From NCBI GenBank assembly GCA_016290255.1, contig JAEETG010000014.1:1-16700 (forward strand): a stretch of DNA of 16,700 nucleotides, given 5' to 3'. The stretch is from Clostridia bacterium (GTDB lineage Bacteria > Bacillota > Clostridia > Christensenellales > UBA1242). Under the pieces are notes generated by a model, which did no database searches, had not been told where the DNA came from, and saw only the letters and a list, made by a program, of their open reading frames with translations. The position numbers and the translations under genes were made by a program. This document shows positions 1 through 6,650 of the stretch, piece after piece. Position 1 is the first letter of the stretch. Each line of letters begins with the position of its first letter.

Positions 1-1
1 G

Positions 2-1087
2 TTTAGGAACCAAAGAAAAGAAAATGTTAGTCAGTCTGATTATGTTGATGAAACAACAAAAAGAAGAAGATATTTTCACATATATAATTCATATAATGCC
101 CTTGATGGTTTCTTTTCTTTAAAAACGGCTTACATTTATGTTTCAAGCACATTGCCAAAAGATGAAAATGAAAACTATATGAAAGAATTTTTGATTCCTT
201 TGAAGAAAAATTTTGTTGAAACAAAGAAAAATGTTTTTGAGTTAGAGGACTTATGTGTTTATGTTAATGTTTATGATGATCACCCAAAAAACAAACTAGC
301 CAATGTTTCTTTCCCAAACAACTATAACACAATTGATGTGATAATTGTGAGCAAGGGATATGATTATCAAAAAGTTTATGATAGGATGTGGGAGCATTCA
401 ACAAAAATGTTTAGGGTGCCGGGTGTAAGGCAAAATCCAAAATACATCAGTTCGTTAAATGAAATAAAAGAATTTTTGCCGGCACAAGTTGAAATGGGGT
501 GCGGCCCATCAATTGATGCTGGAATTGACCCTCTTTATGTTATGCATGAAACATACAAAGTTCAAAACCATCACACCAAAAAGTTTTATTTTGGCAAAGA
601 AGACACTTTTTTGAAAGATTTTTTTGCTTCTCCAAAAGAAAAACTTGTTTATTTTAGTCAAACTCCGTTAAAGTGTTTAAAAGCTGAGCCAACAAAAGGT
701 TATAAAACTTTTAGTAGTTTATATCAAACAGGCATGTTTGTTGGAACTGTCTTAAACAATAATTTTGATAGACTGGTGAAAAGACAAAATATTCCTGAAT
801 TAATTTTAAGAACATATCAAAAAGATAAATATATCCAAAACATAAAATTTGATCCAAGAGCAAAATCACTCATAACTTTTGGTTGCCATGCAGATCGCAG
901 AGAAGTTGAAAAGCAGGCAAGAGAGCATGGGCTCAAAGTGATTTTTGTTGACCCAGAACGATTTATCAAAAATGGGAAGGAAGAGAAATATTTGGTGGAA
1001 GCTCCCAAAGATTGTGATTATGTTTACAACAAAACCTTTGAAGAGGTGATGGAGGAGTTTAAAAGCCTTCAAAAAGAGATAAAATAA
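2..1087 (+). CDS. Divergent sirtuin-like (Sir2/DHS-fold) protein, 5' end outside window
   Basis: The frame is open from the left edge to the TAA at 1085-1087, so the 361 visible residues are the 3' part of a longer gene. The TTG at 152 is internal and has no ribosome binding site. Three blocks resemble Sir2 NAD-binding proteins in the right order. GCGPSIDAGI (about 497-526) matches the GAGxSxxSGI nucleotide loop. LNNNFDRL (752-775) sits where sirtuins have TQNxD. SLITFGCHADRREVEKQAREHG (866-931 region) followed by VIFVDPE matches the GTS-to-NPE end of the Rossmann fold. The His-Gly that normally follows TQNxD is replaced by LRTY, and no CxxC zinc pair is evident, so ordinary protein deacetylation is doubtful. 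The family call is inference from motif order. The N-terminal half is not recognised. A hairpin terminator follows immediately. Confidence 0.5.
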   Translation, partial: FRNQRKENVSQSDYVDETTKRRRYFHIYNSYNALDGFFSLKTAYIYVSSTLPKDENENYMKEFLIPLKKNFVETKKNVFELEDLCVYVNVYDDHPKNKLANVSFPNNYNTIDVIIVSKGYDYQKVYDRMWEHSTKMFRVPGVRQNPKYISSLNEIKEFLPAQVEMGCGPSIDAGIDPLYVMHETYKVQNHHTKKFYFGKEDTFLKDFFASPKEKLVYFSQTPLKCLKAEPTKGYKTFSSLYQTGMFVGTVLNNNFDRLVKRQNIPELILRTYQKDKYIQNIKFDPRAKSLITFGCHADRREVEKQAREHGLKVIFVDPERFIKNGKEEKYLVEAPKDCDYVYNKTFEEVMEEFKSLQKEIK

Positions 1088-1089
1088 CC

Positions 1090-1119
1090 AAAAAATGGCC
1101 AATCGCAGCCATTTTTTTT
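1090..1119 (+). terminator. Rho-independent terminator after the sirtuin-like gene
   Basis: AAAAATGGC (1091-1099) pairs with GCCATTTTT (1108-1116) around an eight-base loop, followed by further T residues. It lies directly after the stop at 1087 and before the tRNA operon promoter. The A-rich left arm would also let it act leftward. Confidence 0.85.
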
Positions 1120-1153
1120 GTTCTTAAAATTTTTATTTTTTTTTATTTTGTAC

Positions 1154-1182
1154 TTGACAAGTGATTTCATATATGATAAACT
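1154..1182 (+). promoter_or_regulatory. Sigma-A-type promoter of the tRNA operon
   Basis: A perfect -35 TTGACA (1154-1159) is followed after 17 bp by TAAACT (1177-1182). TGA directly before the -10 gives an extended TGN element. The first tRNA begins about 14 bases downstream of the expected start point. Confidence 0.8.
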
Positions 1183-1202
1183 TTTTGAGTAACTAAAAAT
1201 GT

Positions 1203-1276
<74 letters not shown>

Positions 1277-1317
1277 CTATATCTTAGAATATAGAAATTA
1301 AATAATCTCCCACATAT

Positions 1318-1394
1318 GCGCCTGTAGCTCAACTGGATAGAGCAACGCCCTTCTAAGGCGTAGGTCGGGGGTTCGAGTCCCTCCAGGCGTGCCA
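1318..1394 (+). tRNA. tRNA-Arg (anticodon TCT)
   Basis: Acceptor GCGCCTG pairs with CAGGCGT (G-T at the first pair). Anticodon stem ACGCC/GGCGT encloses CTTCTAA. The anticodon TCT at 1352-1354 reads AGA, a frequent arginine codon in the neighbouring genes. The discriminator is G and CCA is encoded at 1392-1394. Confidence 0.97.
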
Positions 1395-1413
1395 TTAGGG
1401 GTGACCCCACTAT

Positions 1414-1490
1414 GGTGGATGTAGCTTAGCTGGTAGAGCGCCAGGTTGTGGCCCTGGAGGTCGTGGGTTCGAGTCCCACCTTTCACCCCA
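1414..1490 (+). tRNA. tRNA-His (anticodon GTG)
   Basis: Anticodon stem CCAGG/CCTGG encloses TTGTGGC, with anticodon GTG at 1448-1450. The G at 1414 is placed as the extra 5' G(-1) typical of tRNA-His, opposite discriminator C at 1487. The acceptor stem GTGGATG/CTTTCAC has one T-T mismatch and one G-T pair. CCA is encoded at 1488-1490. Confidence 0.96.
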
Positions 1491-1516
1491 TTAATTCATC
1501 ACAGTTTTTGTGATAA

Positions 1517-1591
1517 AGGGGTGTCGCCAAGCGGTAAGGCACTTGACTCTGACTCAAGCATTCGAGGGTTCAAATCCTTCCACCCCTGCCA
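1517..1591 (+). tRNA. tRNA-Gln (anticodon CTG)
   Basis: Acceptor AGGGGTG/CACCCCT, anticodon stem CTTGA/TCAAG around CTCTGAC, anticodon CTG at 1549-1551, discriminator G, CCA at 1589-1591. Its body is close to that of the second tRNA-Gln at 1711, suggesting a tandem duplication that split CAG and CAA decoding. Confidence 0.97.
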
Positions 1592-1592
1592 A

Positions 1593-1625
1593 GTAGCCAA
1601 AAAGCAAGGCAACCACAAACTTTTG
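1593..1625 (+). pseudogene. Possible decayed tRNA-Gln fragment
   Basis: GTAGCCAA (1593-1600) and AGGCA (1607-1611) match the D-arm half of the tRNA-Gln at 1711 with the same spacing, and the GCC/GGC D-stem is kept. There is no acceptor stem, anticodon stem or T arm. It lies in the unusually long 119-base gap between the two glutamine tRNAs. It may be a remnant of a third copy, or chance similarity. Confidence 0.2.
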
Positions 1626-1710
1626 GGAGATTAAAAAAGGGCAGCAAGGTTTTGCTTACGTAGAGCAAAAGACCAATTCCAAGTTAAGTCTAAAAACTAG
1701 TCTTGACCTT

Positions 1711-1785
1711 AGGGGTGTAGCCAAGCGGTAAGGCACAAGACTTTGACTCTTGCATGCGTTGGTTCAAATCCAGCCACCCCTGCCA
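1711..1785 (+). tRNA. tRNA-Gln (anticodon TTG)
   Basis: Acceptor AGGGGTG/CACCCCT, D-stem GCC/GGC, anticodon stem CAAGA/TCTTG around CTTTGAC, anticodon TTG at 1743-1745, discriminator G, CCA at 1783-1785. It reads CAA, and CAG by wobble. Confidence 0.97.
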
Positions 1786-1814
1786 AGCGTGAGCGTGAAA
1801 CTCGCTCACCTTAT

Positions 1815-1890
1815 GACCCACTAGCTCAGTCGGTAGAGCACTTGACTTTTAATCAAGTTGTCGCGCGTTCGATCCGCGCGTGGGTCACCA
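1815..1890 (+). tRNA. tRNA-Lys (anticodon TTT)
   Basis: Acceptor GACCCAC/GTGGGTC, anticodon stem CTTGA/TCAAG around CTTTTAA (anticodon TTT), strong GC T stem CGCGC/GCGCG, discriminator A and encoded CCA at 1888-1890. It is the last tRNA of the operon. A strong terminator starts three bases later. Confidence 0.97.
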
Positions 1891-1892
1891 AG

Positions 1893-1924
1893 AAAAAGAA
1901 CGACAATATGTCGTTCTTTTTTTA
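1893..1924 (+). terminator. Rho-independent terminator of the tRNA operon
   Basis: AAAAAGAACGACA (1893-1905) pairs with TGTCGTTCTTTTT (1909-1921) around a three-base loop and is followed by more T residues. This is the strongest terminator hairpin in the window. Confidence 0.93.
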
Positions 1925-2070
1925 TTATTTTAAAATTTCGTGATATAGCTTCAAAAATGAATTCCATGTGTTTGTGTTCGATTTTGCAAAAAATAACGAA
2001 AATTTCACGAAAAAACAGCAAAAATTGATTGTTTTTTTTGCAAATTAGGTTTTGTTTTTGCAGGAAAACA

Positions 2071-2095
2071 AAAAACACTAAGTTTTAGTGTTTTT
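2071..2095 (-). terminator. Terminator of the HD-domain gene (near-symmetric)
   Basis: AAAAACACTAA (2071-2081) pairs with TTAGTGTTTTT (2085-2095) around a three-base loop. On the minus strand the hairpin is followed by a T-rich run. The TAA stop of the HD gene (2094-2096) overlaps the base of the stem. Near symmetry means it could also stop leakage from the tRNA operon. Confidence 0.85.
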
Positions 2096-2882
2096 AGTTT
2101 AAAAAGCCTTCCTCAGCTCTTCTTTTAATTTCATCATGTTTTTGAACTTCATCTGCAAGTTCTTTTTTTAATGTCCAACATTCTTTATACAAAAGTGCCA
2201 CATCTTCATCATTTAGAAATTTGTGATAAACATCATAAATTGCGTTGATATATTTTCTTGCAAGCAAATCTCTTTTCAAGAGGTTGTGTTCAATTGCATA
2301 TGTTCTAGACAAAAATTGCAAAATTCTGTCTAACTTTGTGTGGAGAGGCGTTCCATGCAGGTTTTGCCTTAATCTAAACTTTGCAAGAACAGCAGGGCTA
2401 ACACCGTCTTGGTTGAGCCACAATCTTTGCAGACCCGTTGCAGTGTATTGGAGGTTTGCATAGTTGTCACTGTCACGGAGAATTGGCATATATTTTTTCA
2501 TGTTTTGATCTTTTCCAACATATGGGGTGGTGTGGTGAGAAATGAGTTTTAGTGCAAGTTTTTGTTCTTGCTTTGTTTTAAAGAATCTTGCAATCCACTT
2601 TTCTTCCAGAAATTCAACACCAAGTGTTTCATGTGGCCTTGTTTTTGTGTCTGAAAAACTTGCATATCTTTTCCACTGAACCATTCTTCCAACATCGTGA
2701 AGAAGACCTACGGCGTAAATAAATTCTCTTTCACTTTTTTCATAATATTTTGAACTTGCAAGCGAAAAACAGCAGTTTGCTGTGTCGAGGCCATGCACAA
2801 ATTTTCTTAATATGTTTGGGTCGCTTAGGTTAAACTTGCTGCACATTTCGTGGAAGTTTATGTTTAAAGTGCTTATATCCAT
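2094..2882 (-). CDS. HD-domain phosphohydrolase
   Basis: This 262-residue protein carries the spaced metal ligands of HD-superfamily phosphohydrolases: H30 in FVHGLDTA, H62-D63 in GLLHDVGR, H84 in RPHETLG and H116-H117 in ISHHTTPY. HD proteins usually bind divalent metal and cleave phosphoester bonds of nucleotides, cyclic nucleotides or RNA. The substrate cannot be told here. No extra RelA, GGDEF or KH domain is visible, and the C-terminal third is helical and charged. The ATG at 2880-2882 is preceded by TAGGAG (2889-2894), partly buried in a palindrome. It is the last gene after tig-clpP-clpX, 47 bases behind clpX, with no promoter visible between them, so co-transcription is likely. A link to protein quality control is only a guess from position. 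Confidence 0.85.
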   Translation of the reverse strand: MDISTLNINFHEMCSKFNLSDPNILRKFVHGLDTANCCFSLASSKYYEKSEREFIYAVGLLHDVGRMVQWKRYASFSDTKTRPHETLGVEFLEEKWIARFFKTKQEQKLALKLISHHTTPYVGKDQNMKKYMPILRDSDNYANLQYTATGLQRLWLNQDGVSPAVLAKFRLRQNLHGTPLHTKLDRILQFLSRTYAIEHNLLKRDLLARKYINAIYDVYHKFLNDEDVALLYKECWTLKKELADEVQKHDEIKRRAEEGFLN

Positions 2883-2889
2883 TTATTTC

Positions 2890-2908
2890 TCCTATTTTAA
2901 AAATAGGA
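2890..2908 (-). promoter_or_regulatory. Palindrome burying the HD gene's ribosome binding site
   Basis: TCCTATTTT (2890-2898) and AAAATAGGA (2900-2908) form a nine-base perfect inverted repeat. On the minus-strand mRNA the GGA of the Shine-Dalgarno (SD) sequence lies in the 3' arm. The stem is mostly A-U, so it may be only marginally stable. Confidence 0.4.
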
Positions 2909-2929
2909 TATCAAATCAAACGCAAAAAA

Positions 2930-4153
2930 TCAACTAACTATGGCAATTTCTTTTTTAGTTGTTTTTGGGTTTTGGATATGTTTTGAGTTTATAACAATTT
3001 TTTGTTTTTCTTTTTTGCTGGGGGATTCAAACATTAGGTTTAGCATGCTTTCTTCCATAATTGTTCGAAGCCCTCTTGCACCAATTTTTAAATTTAATGC
3101 TTTTTTTGCAATTTCATGCAAAGCATCATCATCAAAGTCGATGTCGATTCCGTCAATTTTAAAGATTGTTTTATACTGTAGCACCAAGTTATTTTTTGGC
3201 TTTGTGAGAATTGAAATCATGGCATTTTCATCAAGTTCATCTAGGGTTACAACAATAGGAAGCCTTCCAACAAATTCTGGAATGAGCCCAAATTCAATGA
3301 GGTCGTCAGGGCCAATGTTGTGAGCAAGATCATAAACTTTTGATTTTCTGTTTTTGCTATTTGAAATGAACCCCAAATTTTTTTCTGTTTTGTGATTTTC
3401 TGCTATGTTATTTAGTCCCACAAAAGCCCCACCGCAAATGAATAAAACATTTGTTGTGTCAAGTTCAACAGTTTCTTGATGCGGATTTTTTCTGTTTGTT
3501 GTTTCCATAACATTTGCTTTTGTCCCCTCTAAGATTTTAAGAAGAGCTTGTTGAACCCCCTCGCCACTAACATCACGAGTTAGATTTCTGCTTTCGCTCT
3601 TTTTTGCAATTTTGTCGATTTCATCAATATAAACAATTCCCATTTCAGCCTTTTTAACATCATATTCTGCATTTATTAAAAGCCTTGTCAAAACGCTTTC
3701 AACATCATCTCCAACATAGCCAGCTTCAGTTAGGGTGGTGGCATCAACGCAAGCAAAAGGAACTTTGAGTATTTTTGCAAGAGTTTTGGCAATCAAAGTT
3801 TTTCCAACCCCTGTTGGACCAATGAGCAAAATGTTGCTTTTGTCTAATTCAACTTTGTCTTGCGTTGTGTTTAGGTTATAATTTAATCTTTTATAATGGT
3901 TATAAACAGCAACAGCCATTGTTTTCTTTGCACTTTCTTGCCCAACAATATATTCATCTAGTTTTTCTTTCAGTTCTTTTGGTGTTGGCAAAACAAATTT
4001 TTGCATTTTTTTTGTTTCTTGCTCTTTGATGATTTCTTTGCAAATATCAACACAGTTTTCGCAAATAAAGCTTAGTGTGTCTGGGCTTGAAATCAGCCTT
4101 TTCACTTCTTTTTGGCTTTTTCCACAAAATGAACAAATTGCATCACTATTCAT
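2930..4153 (-). CDS. clpX: ClpX, ATPase and unfoldase subunit of the ClpXP protease
   Basis: ClpX is the hexameric AAA+ unfoldase that recognises tagged substrates and feeds them to ClpP in the cytosol. All hallmarks are present in 407 residues, a normal length. The N-terminal zinc domain has C7, C10, C31 and C34. Walker A is GPTGVGKT (112-119), the GYVG pore loop is 145-148, and Walker B is IVYIDE (173-178). The RKNPHQE loop starts at 221 and the sensor-2 GAR is 357-359. The ClpP-docking tripeptide is LGF (260-262), one of the accepted I/L/V-G-F variants, so it should dock with the adjacent ClpP. ATG at 4151-4153 follows AAAGGAAAG, which overlaps the clpP stop codon. The 12-base gap suggests translational coupling. 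The gene ends in TGA. Confidence 0.98.
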   Translation of the reverse strand: MNSDAICSFCGKSQKEVKRLISSPDTLSFICENCVDICKEIIKEQETKKMQKFVLPTPKELKEKLDEYIVGQESAKKTMAVAVYNHYKRLNYNLNTTQDKVELDKSNILLIGPTGVGKTLIAKTLAKILKVPFACVDATTLTEAGYVGDDVESVLTRLLINAEYDVKKAEMGIVYIDEIDKIAKKSESRNLTRDVSGEGVQQALLKILEGTKANVMETTNRKNPHQETVELDTTNVLFICGGAFVGLNNIAENHKTEKNLGFISNSKNRKSKVYDLAHNIGPDDLIEFGLIPEFVGRLPIVVTLDELDENAMISILTKPKNNLVLQYKTIFKIDGIDIDFDDDALHEIAKKALNLKIGARGLRTIMEESMLNLMFESPSKKEKQKIVINSKHIQNPKTTKKEIAIVS

Positions 4154-4165
4154 AATTCTTTCCTT

Positions 4166-4762
4166 TTAGTTGGTGTTAGATTGTTTTGTTTTTTGAAGTA
4201 TTTTGTCAACAAGGCCATATGAAAGAGCCTCTTGTGCGTTCATATAGTTATCGCGTTCAATATCTTTTAAAACATCTTCCTGAGTTTTGTTGCAGCATTT
4301 TGCAAGCAAACTAGAGTAGGTGTTTCGGTCTTTGATTCCCTCTTTTAAATATATTTCAATTTCTGTTATTTGCCCCTGAACTCCGCCCCAAGGTTGGTGA
4401 ATCATCACTTTGCTGTTTGGCAAGATATATCGTTTTCCTTTTTGTCCACTTGCCAGAATAAGAGCCGCAGCAGACGCACAAAGCCCAATGCAAATTGTTG
4501 AAACAGGGCATTTTATGAGATTCATGGTGTCAACAATGGCAAGCCCCGACTGGCTAACGCCGCCGGGAGAGTTGATGTATAGATATATTTCTTTATTGCT
4601 GTCTTTGCTTTCCAAAAACAAAAGTTCAGCAATCACGGTGTTTGCGGTGCCATCATTTATTTCACCACTCACAAAAATAATCCGATCTTCCAGCAGGCGA
4701 GAGTAGATATCATAACTTTTTTCTCCATTTTGTGTTTTGTCTATAACTGTTGGGATAAGCAT
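4166..4762 (-). CDS. clpP: ClpP, proteolytic subunit of the Clp protease
   Basis: This is a serine peptidase that forms a double-heptamer chamber and works with ClpX. The start is set at 4762, giving MLIPTVIDKT and 198 residues. AAAGGAG lies six bases upstream, whereas an alternative ATG at 4798 would lie inside the tig terminator hairpin and has no ribosome binding site. The catalytic triad S97 (GLCASAAA), H122 (MIHQPWGG) and D171 (ERDNYMNAQEA) is intact and in the standard spacing. The residues after the nucleophile read AAA where most ClpPs have MGA, a mild departure. Other family landmarks are INSPGG (64-68) and the QGQITEIEI handle helix. It directly precedes clpX. No clear promoter is visible between the upstream terminator and the start. 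Confidence 0.97.
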   Translation of the reverse strand: MLIPTVIDKTQNGEKSYDIYSRLLEDRIIFVSGEINDGTANTVIAELLFLESKDSNKEIYLYINSPGGVSQSGLAIVDTMNLIKCPVSTICIGLCASAAALILASGQKGKRYILPNSKVMIHQPWGGVQGQITEIEIYLKEGIKDRNTYSSLLAKCCNKTQEDVLKDIERDNYMNAQEALSYGLVDKILQKTKQSNTN

Positions 4763-4780
4763 AAAAACTCCTTTTAAAGA

Positions 4781-4813
4781 AAATAAAAAACCGCTCAAAA
4801 GTTTTGAACGGTT
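4781..4813 (-). terminator. Terminator or attenuator between tig and clpP
   Basis: On the minus strand AACCG (4813-4809), one mismatch, then TCAAAA-type pairs form a stem ending in CGGTT (4793-4789), followed by TTTTATTT. It lies 23 bases after the tig stop and ends only a few bases before the clpP ribosome binding site. It would separate tig expression from clpP-clpX, or let only part of the transcripts through. Confidence 0.8.
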
Positions 4814-4835
4814 CTAATTCATTTTCTTGTGTTAA

Positions 4836-6236
4836 TTATTTTGATTTCTTTTCTTTTTTGCAGTCGTCACATTCGCAATCATCATCACAGTCACAGTCGT
4901 CTCCACATTCGCAGTGGTCGCCACAGTGGCAGTGTTCTTTGATTTCTTTTGGCTTAATTGTGTTTCTAGATTTTAGGAATGCAACCAGCTTATCCATAAG
5001 TATATCACTATACATTCTGTCTATTGCATTTGGATTTGCGTCTTTTTTGGCGTCTTCAATCGATTTATTTTGAATTTTGGCAATTTCAGCCCATTTTGCA
5101 TCGGCATCTTCATCTGTTACTCTCAAGTTTTCAGCTTTAACCAAAGCTTCCAAAACAAGTTTTGTTTTTGTTAGGCCCTCAGCGTCCTTAACTCTATCTT
5201 CTCTTAGTTTTTCAACTGTTGTGTTAGTAAATTTTGCATAATCATTTAGGTTGATTCCTTGATACATTAATCTATATTCAAGGTCTTTCATGATGTTATC
5301 CAAGTTTTGTTCAACCAAAACTTTTGGAAGAGTAACAGTGCTGCCTTTGATGATTGTTTGAAGTATTGCATCTTCTTCAGCACGTTTGTTTTCGCTTTCA
5401 AGCTCATATTTGATTTGTTCTTCAACATCTTTTTTGTATTCTTCAAGATTTTTGTAGTTTCCCATGGTTTTTGCAAACTCGTCATTAATTTCTGGAACAA
5501 CTTTTTCATTAACTGATTTGATTTCACATTTAAACAATGCTTCTTTCCCAGCCAAATCTTTTGCACCATAGTTTTTAGGGAATGTCACTTTAACGTCAAC
5601 TTTGTCGCCAGCCTTGTGTCCAACAAGTTGGTCTTCAAATGTGTCGATAAATGATTTTGAGCCAAGTTCAAGTTTGTGGTTTTCGGCTTTTCCGCCCTCA
5701 AATTCAACTCCGTCAATAGAACCTGTGAAGTCAATAACAACAATGTCGCCATTTGCTGCAACTTTTCCTTCAACTGGCTTGTCGGTTGTTTTGTGAACTT
5801 GTGCGTGCTTTAGTTCTTCTTCAAGCATTTTTTCAGAATATTTTCTGATTGGCGCTTCAATTTCAATGTCTGTGTATTTTGCAAGTTTAACTGGTGGAAT
5901 AACTTCTGTTGTGATTGTGAGTTCAAGTCCGTTGTCGTCAACTTTGTCAACGTTTAGGCTTGGTGTTCCAATAGGGTCGAAGTCTTTGTTTTCGTTGATT
6001 GCTTGCCTATAACCATTGTTTGCAACTTCAGTTATTGCATCTTCCCAAAACATTGTGTTTCCATATGTGTTTTCAAGCACTTTTTGAGGAACTTTTCCTT
6101 TTCTCCAGCCCTCCATAGAATATTTACCTTTTTGGTCGTTGTAAACCTTTTCAACAGCATCTTTCCATTCTTTTGCGTTGATTTTAATTTTTAATTCACT
6201 TGTTGATTCGTTTTTCTTGTTAATTTTATAATCCAT
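4836..6236 (-). CDS. tig: Trigger factor, ribosome-bound chaperone, with Cys/Asp/His-rich tail
   Basis: Trigger factor docks at the ribosome exit tunnel and shields nascent chains. The N-terminal domain carries the ribosome-binding signature GWRKGKVP (43-50; usually GFRKGKVP). An FKBP-type prolyl isomerase domain spans about 160-245 (DIVVIDFTGSIDG through ALFKCEIKSV). The remainder, to about 425, is the helical substrate-cradling domain. At 466 residues it is somewhat longer than usual. The excess is a striking tail at 434-466 (4839-4937) with nine Cys, three His and about thirteen acidic residues in CxC-type spacing, ending in a Lys-rich stretch. Such a tail is not a standard part of the family and suggests metal binding. 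ATG at 6234-6236 follows AAAAGGAC. Two small membrane protein genes precede it in the same operon. Confidence 0.97.
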   Translation of the reverse strand: MDYKINKKNESTSELKIKINAKEWKDAVEKVYNDQKGKYSMEGWRKGKVPQKVLENTYGNTMFWEDAITEVANNGYRQAINENKDFDPIGTPSLNVDKVDDNGLELTITTEVIPPVKLAKYTDIEIEAPIRKYSEKMLEEELKHAQVHKTTDKPVEGKVAANGDIVVIDFTGSIDGVEFEGGKAENHKLELGSKSFIDTFEDQLVGHKAGDKVDVKVTFPKNYGAKDLAGKEALFKCEIKSVNEKVVPEINDEFAKTMGNYKNLEEYKKDVEEQIKYELESENKRAEEDAILQTIIKGSTVTLPKVLVEQNLDNIMKDLEYRLMYQGINLNDYAKFTNTTVEKLREDRVKDAEGLTKTKLVLEALVKAENLRVTDEDADAKWAEIAKIQNKSIEDAKKDANPNAIDRMYSDILMDKLVAFLKSRNTIKPKEIKEHCHCGDHCECGDDCDCDDDCECDDCKKEKKSK

Positions 6237-6257
6237 AATTTTTGTCCTTTTTAAACC

Positions 6258-6641
6258 TTATATTATTTTTGTTGTAATTAAAAATAGAAAAATTGCAATG
6301 CCGGTCACAACAACCATTCCAAAAGGAAGTGTTCCGTAATTGAACTTGTCCATTCTATTTTTTCTTTCCTGTTTTTTTGAGTATTTAAAGTTTTCTATTT
6401 CTTTTTCGTTTCCCATTTTTTCTGCATAAAGATATGCGTCACTAGCTTTTTTATCTTCAAGATTTCTTTTGAACACCAAATATCGAATAAAACTCCACCA
6501 TGTGGCCATAACACAGGCAATAACAAGTGTTACGCTCCCAACAATGGAAAGGGCTCCAACAAGGTGCATCAAAGAAAAACAAAGAATTGTAACCGCCAAC
6601 ATGCAATAGAAAACAATCATGCCTGGTGATTTAAAATTCAT
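6258..6641 (-). CDS. Small membrane protein, three predicted helices, unknown function
   Basis: I do not recognise this 127-residue protein. Hydrophobic segments lie at about 8-28, 31-52 and 105-125. Between the second and third is a highly charged, probably cytoplasmic loop (about 57-98, rich in Lys, Glu and Asp). The ATG at 6639-6641 is preceded by TAGGAG, whose TAG is also the stop codon of the upstream gene, so translation of the two is probably coupled. It ends 21 bases before trigger factor and is co-transcribed with it. No enzyme or transport motif is visible. Confidence 0.75.
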   Translation of the reverse strand: MNFKSPGMIVFYCMLAVTILCFSLMHLVGALSIVGSVTLVIACVMATWWSFIRYLVFKRNLEDKKASDAYLYAEKMGNEKEIENFKYSKKQERKNRMDKFNYGTLPFGMVVVTGIAIFLFLITTKII

Positions 6642-6650
6642 AATTTTCTC

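Noticed and set aside
152..154. TTG at 152 as the start of the sirtuin-like gene
   Set aside because: The frame is open back to the left edge, the upstream sequence looks coding, and there is no Shine-Dalgarno before the TTG.
1446..2078. Short reading frames over and beside tRNA-Gln and tRNA-Lys on both strands
   Set aside because: They cross complete tRNA genes and the terminator at 1893-1924, so they are not coding.
2930..2932. Possible alternative genetic code because the DNA is very AT-rich
   Set aside because: clpX ends in TGA just where the protein should end, and no in-frame TGA reads as Trp in the core genes, so the standard bacterial code holds.
4763..4798. Extra 12 N-terminal residues of ClpP from an ATG at 4798
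   Set aside because: They would be translated from within the terminator hairpin, with no ribosome binding site; the ATG at 4762 has AAAGGAG and gives the family-typical length and numbering.
4804..5073. Rightward frame rich in Ser, Gln and His opposite the tig tail
   Set aside because: It is a mirror of the repetitive Cys/Asp codons on the other strand, lies within tig and lacks a start signal.
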